DNA from: Agromyces laixinhei
GTDB taxonomy: Bacteria > Actinomycetota > Actinomycetes > Actinomycetales > Microbacteriaceae
Direction of reading: 5' to 3'
Assembly (NCBI RefSeq): GCF_006337065.1
Contig: NZ_CP040872.1
Coordinates: 2,480,001-2,544,000, forward strand
Length of the DNA stretch: 64,000 nucleotides
In this document: positions 58,575 through 64,000 of the stretch, one piece after another
Numbering within the stretch: position 1 is the first letter of the stretch
Layout of the letters: the number at the start of each line of letters is the position of its first letter
Made by a program: the position numbers and the translations under genes
Notes under the pieces: model-generated
The model's database searches: none
What the model saw: only the letters and a program-made list of their open reading frames with translations
What the model was told of the DNA's origin: nothing

Positions 58575-61382
58575 ATGACCATGCGCTTCGAGGTGCTCGG
58601 CCCGCTCGTGATGCGCCTCGACGGTCGCGACGTCACGCCTCGCGGAGCTCGCGTGCGCAGGTTGCTGGCCGCACTCCTCGTCGCCGACGGCGTGCGCGTG
58701 ACCGACGACCGCCTGAGCGAACTGCTCTGGAACGGCGAGGGAACCGTCGCTCGGCTCCAGCTCCTCGTGCATCGGTTGCGCTCGACGCTCGACGAGGCCG
58801 ACCGCCTCGTGCGCGAACCCGACGGGTACCGGCTCATCGCATCCGACGACGAACTCGACACGGCCGAGTTCGAGCGCCTCGCTGCATCCGACCGAGGCCG
58901 CGCCGCCCTCGCGCTCGTGCGTGGCCCGGCGTTCGACGGATTCGACGGCGAACCGTTCGATTCGGCACGGAATCATGCCCGCGTCACGCAACGGACCGTA
59001 CGGCACCGCGTGCTCCGCACCGAGATCGAACACGTCGACCCTGCCGGCCTCATCGCCGAGATCGCCGCGGCGGTCGCCGCGGACCCGCTCGACGAAGAAC
59101 TCGTCGTGCTCCACATGACGGCGCTCGCGCGCAGCGGACGCCAGGCCGACGCCATCGATGCGTACTTCTCGCTACGCTCCGCCCTCGCCGACGAACTCGG
59201 CATCGATCCCGGCGCCGAGATCGACGAACTCCACCGTCGCCTCGTCTCGGGTGACCCGCTCGACCCGACCCCGGCGCCGCGCCAGCTTCCCGCCGCCACC
59301 GCCCTCGTCGGGCGTGACGCTGCGCTCGAACGGCTCGACGGGCTGACCGGTCCAGGCGACACCCGGATCGCGGTCGTCTCCGGTACGGCCGGCGCGGGCA
59401 AGACGGCGCTCGCACTCGGGTGGGCATGGCGGGCACGGCGCCACTTCACCGACGGCAGCCTCTTCGTCGACCTCAGGGGCTTCAGCGGAACAGGTCCGCG
59501 AGGCGCCGGCGACGTGCTCGCGGGCTTCGTTCGAGCACTCGGGTACCGTTGGAGCCTGCCCGGCGACATCGAGGAGCTTTCGGCGCTCTACCGCAGCCTC
59601 GTGCACGAACGGCGCATGGTGATCGTGCTCGACAACGCGAGGTCGGTCGACCAGGTGAGACCGCTGCTACCGGGCGGAGACGGCCCCGTCGTCGTGATCA
59701 CGAGTCGTGAATCGCTCGTCGGGCTCGGCATGCATGCGCAGGCGCACACTGAGGAACTCGATCCGCTCGACCTCACCGCAGCCGTCGAGCTCATCCGGGC
59801 GCTCGTGCCCGACGAGGTCAGCCGGTTCGACGCCGAGCAGTTGGCGACGCAGTGCGCACGGCTCCCACTCGCGCTGCAGATCGCCGCCCGGCTCTCAGCC
59901 ACTTGCGGTCAGGGTGTGGCGCGGTTGGTCGCAGAACTCGAGGCCCACCGCAACCACCTCGATCGGCTCGACATCGGCGACGATGTCCGATCTGACGTGC
60001 GCACCGTGCTCTCGTGGTCATACGAGGCACTCGATCCGCGAACCCGACGCATGTTCCGGCTGCTCGGACTCCTCCCCGCGCAGGGGGCGCCCGAAACAGC
60101 GGTGGTCGCTCTGGTCGGCGGCGACCCCGGCCAAGCACGCACCGACCTGCGATCGCTCCGGCGCGTGCACCTGGTCGGCCTCGACGAACACGGGAGGTAC
60201 GGCCAGCACGACCTGCTGCGCGCCTATGCGCGAGAACTCGCCGGTGGCGGGCCCGACTCCAGCACCGAGGCCGAAGCTCGGACCCGCCTCCTCGGCTACT
60301 ACGCCGCCGGCTGCGCGGACGCGGCGGCGGCGCTCGTGCCGCGGTGGGGGCCGATACTGCGGGCGAGCGACGCCGGTGAACCCGACGATGCCGCCCTGGA
60401 GGCGATCTCCCCCGCCATTCGGGTCGGCCCCTTCCCCGACGCCGCGGCAGCGAAGTCCTGGCTCGACGACGAGCATGCCGCGATCGCCGACGTCGTCGGG
60501 TCGACCGGACCAGAAGCCGATGCGCGGGCGATCGCGATCGTGCTGCGTCTTCGCCCGTACCTTGCGACGCAGGGATGGCTCACCGAGGCTCGGGTGCTCT
60601 TCGCCGACCTCCTCGAGCGCACCACCCGTCGCGACGACCCGCTCGGGCAAGCCACGGCCTTGCGACTCCTCGGTGCGCATGATGCACATGGCATCGACTA
60701 TGTCTCGGCGACCCGTCGCCTCACCCGCGCGCTCGATCTCAGCCGAACGCTCGGCGATTCGACGGGCGCCGCCATCGCCCTGAACAACATCGCCGAGATG
60801 GAGAGACTCCTCGGTGACCCTGCCCGTGCTGTCGAGCTTCTCGATGAAGCCGTGCAGATCAATGCCGACACCGGCGATGTCGCCAGGCTGGGTCTCGGTC
60901 ACGGCAACCTGGCCCTCGCCCACAACGCCCTCGGCAACCACGAAGCGGCAGAGGCCGCGAGTCGTCGCGCACTCGAGGCCGCCGACCGGATCGGCTCGGA
61001 ACGCATTCGCAGTCTCGGTCTGCGCGCCATGGCCGAGGCGAAGCTGGGGCTCGGGTCGGCAGCAGAATCCGCAGGCCTCGCCCGCACCGCCTACGAACTC
61101 GCGCTCACCCTCGACGACGTGGAGATGGAGGCATGGTCGGCGGAGGTGCTCGGCCGGGCGCTCGTCGCGATCGACGCACTCGAGGAGGCGGAGCAGATGT
61201 TCGAGCGTGCCATCGAGTCGAGCCGGCGCGGAGGCTCATTGGCCCAGCTGGCCCCGGCGTTACGGGCGCTCGCAACGCTCCGCGAGGTGAACGCGCCCGA
61301 AGAGGCGACCCGCCTGCTCGACGAGGCGCGAGCGATCGGCCAACGACTTCGCGCCGGGGCGCTCGGCCCCATTTCACCGTGA
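58575..61382 (+). CDS. BTAD/SARP-type regulator with NB-ARC and TPR domains
   Basis: 935 residues, AfsR/DnrI architecture. An OmpR-like winged helix (FEVLGPLVMRLDGRDVTPRG, RVTDDRLSELLW) and BTAD (DPAGLIAEIAAAVAADPLDE, SALADELGIDPGAEIDELHR) occupy residues 1-235. NB-ARC ATPase begins with VVSGTAGAGKTALALGWAWR (Walker A) and VIVLDNARSVDQVRPLLPG, then VVITSRESL. TPR-like helices fill the C-terminal 350 residues (GAAIALNNIAEMERLLGDPA, GLGHGNLALAHNALGNHEAA). Such proteins activate secondary-metabolite genes or respond to signals, but no biosynthetic cluster is in the window. ATG 58575 or 58581 could be the start. Confidence 0.92.
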   Translation: MTMRFEVLGPLVMRLDGRDVTPRGARVRRLLAALLVADGVRVTDDRLSELLWNGEGTVARLQLLVHRLRSTLDEADRLVREPDGYRLIASDDELDTAEFERLAASDRGRAALALVRGPAFDGFDGEPFDSARNHARVTQRTVRHRVLRTEIEHVDPAGLIAEIAAAVAADPLDEELVVLHMTALARSGRQADAIDAYFSLRSALADELGIDPGAEIDELHRRLVSGDPLDPTPAPRQLPAATALVGRDAALERLDGLTGPGDTRIAVVSGTAGAGKTALALGWAWRARRHFTDGSLFVDLRGFSGTGPRGAGDVLAGFVRALGYRWSLPGDIEELSALYRSLVHERRMVIVLDNARSVDQVRPLLPGGDGPVVVITSRESLVGLGMHAQAHTEELDPLDLTAAVELIRALVPDEVSRFDAEQLATQCARLPLALQIAARLSATCGQGVARLVAELEAHRNHLDRLDIGDDVRSDVRTVLSWSYEALDPRTRRMFRLLGLLPAQGAPETAVVALVGGDPGQARTDLRSLRRVHLVGLDEHGRYGQHDLLRAYARELAGGGPDSSTEAEARTRLLGYYAAGCADAAAALVPRWGPILRASDAGEPDDAALEAISPAIRVGPFPDAAAAKSWLDDEHAAIADVVGSTGPEADARAIAIVLRLRPYLATQGWLTEARVLFADLLERTTRRDDPLGQATALRLLGAHDAHGIDYVSATRRLTRALDLSRTLGDSTGAAIALNNIAEMERLLGDPARAVELLDEAVQINADTGDVARLGLGHGNLALAHNALGNHEAAEAASRRALEAADRIGSERIRSLGLRAMAEAKLGLGSAAESAGLARTAYELALTLDDVEMEAWSAEVLGRALVAIDALEEAEQMFERAIESSRRGGSLAQLAPALRALATLREVNAPEEATRLLDEARAIGQRLRAGALGPISP

Positions 61383-61414
61383 CCGGAACACACGGTCCGG
61401 TGGGAACGGCCCGC

Positions 61415-62197
61415 CTACGCCAGGCGCGCTCGCGGCGACCACCGCGAAAGGTCCCGCGCCTCCGATGTCAACATGGCGGCGATCCGCCGTGTCTCAGCGG
61501 GAACGCGGGTCACATGCTCGAGGCGCTCGATTCCGGGCAGGCCCCGGCCGACGACGATCGCCCGATCGGCCGAACGCAGGAGCTCGAGGTCGTTCAGGTC
61601 GTTTCCGAGTGCGAGCACGGTATCCCCCGGGCCCACAAGACGCGCGAGACCGTTCGCCTTGTTCGTCCCCGCGGCGACGACGTCGGCGTCTCCGCTCATG
61701 TGCGGGAACACCTCGGCGCGTCCTGCGGTCAGCTCCACCAGTTCTCGCGCCCGAGGTGCGCCGTCTTCGATGCAGAGTTTCACGACTCCGCCGAGTCGCA
61801 ACCCGTCGATGGGCGCGACCACGCGGGCTGCCGTGCCCATCCACGGCAGCGCACCCGGCCGACTCTCGACGAAGTGGTCGCCGTAGTCGAGACAGTATGC
61901 GGCGTCCGCACCGAGCGCCACCGTCAGCTGGTCGACCAGGTCGGGTGCGAGGGCGGCCCGGTGCACCTCTCGACCGCTGGAGCTGACCAACGCGCCGTTG
62001 CAGCACACTCCACCGAGTTCCGACGCGAGCGAATCGAACCAGTCGCCGAGCACCCGCGGCGAACGAGCCGTTGCCACCACGAGGCGCGCCCCGTAGCCGA
62101 GCACGAGTCGTGAGAGCACCGTGCTGATGAGCGGATCGGGCGGCCGGTTGTCGAAGGCGATCGTGCCGTCGAGATCCGTCGCGATCACGAGACTCAC
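61415..62197 (-). CDS. Cof-like HAD phosphatase
   Basis: 260 residues from GTG 62197, overlapping the MFS stop as GTGA. VIATDLDGTIAFDNRPPDPL (motif I D-L-D-G-T), LVVATARSPRVLGDWFDSLA, a central cap, a lysine in AAGTNKANGLARLVGPGD and motif IV VLALGNDLNDLELLRSADRA. It is a small-molecule phosphatase, and its coupling to the exporter suggests a joint but unknown role. The larger upstream frame is the shadow of the MFS gene. Confidence 0.88.
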   Translation of the reverse strand: MSLVIATDLDGTIAFDNRPPDPLISTVLSRLVLGYGARLVVATARSPRVLGDWFDSLASELGGVCCNGALVSSSGREVHRAALAPDLVDQLTVALGADAAYCLDYGDHFVESRPGALPWMGTAARVVAPIDGLRLGGVVKLCIEDGAPRARELVELTAGRAEVFPHMSGDADVVAAGTNKANGLARLVGPGDTVLALGNDLNDLELLRSADRAIVVGRGLPGIERLEHVTRVPAETRRIAAMLTSEARDLSRWSPRARLA

Positions 62198-63606
62198 CGC
62201 GGCGCCCCTGCCGCCGCCACGCGCCGAAGCGCGACTGCCCCGATACCTGCCGCTCCCGCCACTGCGACGACGACGAACATGGCAGAGGCGAACATCGCGG
62301 GCTGGATGCCGATCGGCTCCCCAGCCACCGGCACGAGTCCCGCCGTCGTGACCAAGGCGATGCCGACCGCGCCCCCGATGTTCTGCGCCGTCGTCAGCAG
62401 CCCGGCCGTGGTCGCTCTGGCCTCTTCCGGCGCGGTATCGACCGCGGCGACCGACACGGCCGGGAAGGCCAGTGCGAGTGCGCATCCGACGCCGACCATC
62501 GCGGGAAGCACCCCGACCCACGGCGGCACTGCGAGACCGACGGCCCCGAGCCAGACGAGGCTCGCAATGAGCACCGCTGCACCGATGGCGACCGTGCGCC
62601 ATGCACCGATACGGGTCACGAGCCGGGCCCCGGTGCCGGCGAGGAGGCTGAACGCCAGCGGCTGCGGCAGGATGACGAGCGCAACGATGAGTGCGGTCGC
62701 ACCGGACTCGACGAGGCCGAGGCTCAGCACGTACATCGACGCGACGACTCCGGCGAAGATCCCGGCGAGCGCAAGGCATGCCGCGCGCACGCCCGGCGAG
62801 CTCGCGACGCCGCTCGGAAAGCCCCGCACGCCGCGTCGGGCGAAGAGGGCGACCACGACGAGGGCGAACGCGGCGAGTTCGACGCCGGCGACGATCGCCG
62901 GGAGACCGCCGATCGCTCCGATGAGATGTACTCCGAGCATGAGCGCGGCCGTCAGCAGCACCGCCCCCACGACATCCGGCCGCTCCCGCGATCGGGTTCG
63001 GCGAGCACGAATCGTCCACGTCGCGCCGAGCACCGCGAGCACCACGGGGATCGAGACGAGAAAGCTCGCCCGCCAACCGAGCAGGGTCACCACGACGCCG
63101 GGAACGACGAGCCCGAGCGAGAATCCGACGGCGCCCATTGCGCCGTAGAGCGCGACAGCCCGGTTTCTGGCCGCTCCGGCAGGCAGGCCCTCGGTGATGA
63201 GGGCGAGCGCTGCTGGCGCGCTGAGGGCCGCGCCCGCGCCCTGCACGAAGCGGCCGGTGATGAGCAGCCCTGCATCGGGCGCGAACGCGCACACGATGCA
63301 TCCGACTCCGAACAGCGCAATGCCGATCAGGAACACGCGGCGACGGTCGAGCGTGTCGGCGAGGGAACCGGCGATCGGCAGGAGTCCGGCGTACGCGATC
63401 AGGAACGCGCTCGCCACGAGTGCCAGTTCGGCCGGCCCGATGCCGATGTCGTCGCGCATCACGGCGATCTGCACGTTGATGCCCGACGCGCTCATGCCTT
63501 CGAGCAGCAATGCGAGGCAGACCACCACCATGCGGGCCCGTGAGAGCGGCGCACCTGCCGCCTCTCGGCCCCGGTCGCCGTTCGCTCGCCGATACCTCGT
63601 GCGCAT
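62194..63606 (-). CDS. MFS transporter, DHA2/EmrB-QacA type
   Basis: 470 residues, about 14 helices. GSLADTLDRRRVFLIGIALF is motif A, RFVQGAGAALSAPAALALIT the motif B region, and MGAVGFSLGLVVPGVVVTLL motif C of drug/H+ antiporters. It probably exports a small molecule or drug. The start is ATG 63606 with no obvious ribosome site; a later in-frame start near MVVVCLALLLEGM is possible. It overlaps the HAD gene by 4 nt. Confidence 0.9.
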   Translation of the reverse strand: MRTRYRRANGDRGREAAGAPLSRARMVVVCLALLLEGMSASGINVQIAVMRDDIGIGPAELALVASAFLIAYAGLLPIAGSLADTLDRRRVFLIGIALFGVGCIVCAFAPDAGLLITGRFVQGAGAALSAPAALALITEGLPAGAARNRAVALYGAMGAVGFSLGLVVPGVVVTLLGWRASFLVSIPVVLAVLGATWTIRARRTRSRERPDVVGAVLLTAALMLGVHLIGAIGGLPAIVAGVELAAFALVVVALFARRGVRGFPSGVASSPGVRAACLALAGIFAGVVASMYVLSLGLVESGATALIVALVILPQPLAFSLLAGTGARLVTRIGAWRTVAIGAAVLIASLVWLGAVGLAVPPWVGVLPAMVGVGCALALAFPAVSVAAVDTAPEEARATTAGLLTTAQNIGGAVGIALVTTAGLVPVAGEPIGIQPAMFASAMFVVVAVAGAAGIGAVALRRVAAAGAPR

Positions 63607-63820
63607 ACCCGCTCCGATCGCTCATTGGTCGAGAGCCATCGTGGGCCGGGCCGCTTTCAGCGCACTTTCATCACGTGCCGGGCATCGTGGTCTCGGGGGC
63701 TGCGGCGCGGGCGTCTCGGATGCCGTCTGGCAGCTCGGTGACGCACGGGTCACGGCCCTTCCGCTGTTCGCGCGCCGTTGGGCGATCGATGCAGGTCACT
63801 TTCGAGGGTCGCTGACGGGC
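63607..63820. other. Intergenic region before the right-edge gene
   Basis: 214 bp with the MFS promoter region at its left. No repeat, RNA or conserved coding region was recognised. Confidence 0.4.
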
Positions 63821-64000
63821 CTACGCGATCGAGAGGTGCGGATACTCCGCCGAGCGACGCTGGAACTCAGTGATGGCGGGGTTGCGAATGCGCCCGCCGG
63901 CGATCTCCGTGGCGCGATCGATCGTCTCGGACGCAGCCCACGAATCAGGCCCCTCCATGACCGTGCGAAGGAAGGGGATCAGCGCCACGCTGATCTCCCA
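63821..64000 (-). CDS. Unidentified protein, 5' part beyond the right edge
   Basis: The minus strand is open for 60 codons to a TAG at 63821, ending ITEFQRRSAEYPHLSIA. Third positions are G/C-rich like its neighbours, so it is probably a real gene. The visible part (WEISVALIPFLRTVMEGPDS, GRIRNPAITEF) is not recognised. It would be transcribed toward the MFS gene. Confidence 0.45.
   Translation of the reverse strand, partial: WEISVALIPFLRTVMEGPDSWAASETIDRATEIAGGRIRNPAITEFQRRSAEYPHLSIA

Noticed and set aside
61415..63625. 736-residue single protein covering HAD and MFS regions
   Set aside because: The upstream part is an out-of-frame reading of the MFS gene; the HAD domain begins at the GTGA overlap.

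Overview
The window is GC-rich, densely coded DNA from an actinobacterium, most likely a Microbacteriaceae genus such as Agromyces. This is inferred from strong G/C at third codon positions, GTG and TTG starts, many apparently leaderless genes (a TANNNT hexamer about 6 nt before the start codon), and families typical of the group (DUF5302, CGNR, emfourin, CE1758/CE1759 flavin pair, BTAD/SARP regulator). No rRNA, tRNA, CRISPR array, intact insertion sequence or prophage was seen. It reads as ordinary chromosome with a few accessory spots.

Left part (1-12 kb). A partial AbiEi/DUF559-like gene runs off the left edge. It is followed by a lone acyl-CoA carboxylase carboxyltransferase divergent from a TetR regulator that has two matching 16-bp operators. 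A GNAT acetyltransferase, a pterin carbinolamine dehydratase and a butanediol-type dehydrogenase come next. Then comes a branched-chain 2-oxoacid dehydrogenase operon (E1 alpha, E1 beta, E2, linked by 4-nt overlaps) divergent from its Lrp-type regulator. An ATP-grasp protein, a secreted SGNH protein and an HTH_20 repressor with TGCAAA-N6-TTTGCA operators close this part.

Centre-left (12-29 kb). This holds pnp with a long hairpin-rich leader and a TTG start, a glycosyltransferase-SGNH fusion, dodecin, DedA, a two-component flavin monooxygenase whose reductase carries two frameshifts, a secreted M28 peptidase, GT2, an alpha/beta hydrolase, thioredoxin, an F420-type LLM enzyme, a Cys/Met-metabolism PLP enzyme, and an EamA exporter divergent from a CGNR regulator. 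rpsO follows at 29 kb.

Centre-right (29-49.8 kb). This holds a quinone-oxidoreductase-like enzyme, DUF488, two beta-propeller proteins, a truncated hsdM remnant beside a PASTA-Ltp membrane protein, a CPBP protein, a HAD phosphatase, an M4 protease with its emfourin inhibitor, lysoplasmalogenase, FKBP, PrsW, a glycolate-oxidase-type flavoprotein, an Ada-AlkA repair fusion, a FAH-family hydrolase, aspA, a DUF4190 protein, an NCS2 purine permease and a PiT phosphate transporter with a small partner.

Right part (49.9-64 kb). pfkA with a Nudix hydrolase, a SNF2 helicase, a DUF2207 membrane protein, copA divergent from a CsoR/RcnR-type sensor with a shared metal box, a BTAD/NB-ARC/TPR regulator, and an MFS exporter overlapping a HAD phosphatase. 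An unidentified gene runs off the right edge.

The observations most worth following are the hsdM scar next to the PASTA-Ltp protein, the M4-emfourin pair, the glycosyltransferase-SGNH fusion, the doubly frameshifted flavin reductase, the C-H-H metal sensor beside copA, and three sets of operator-like repeats.
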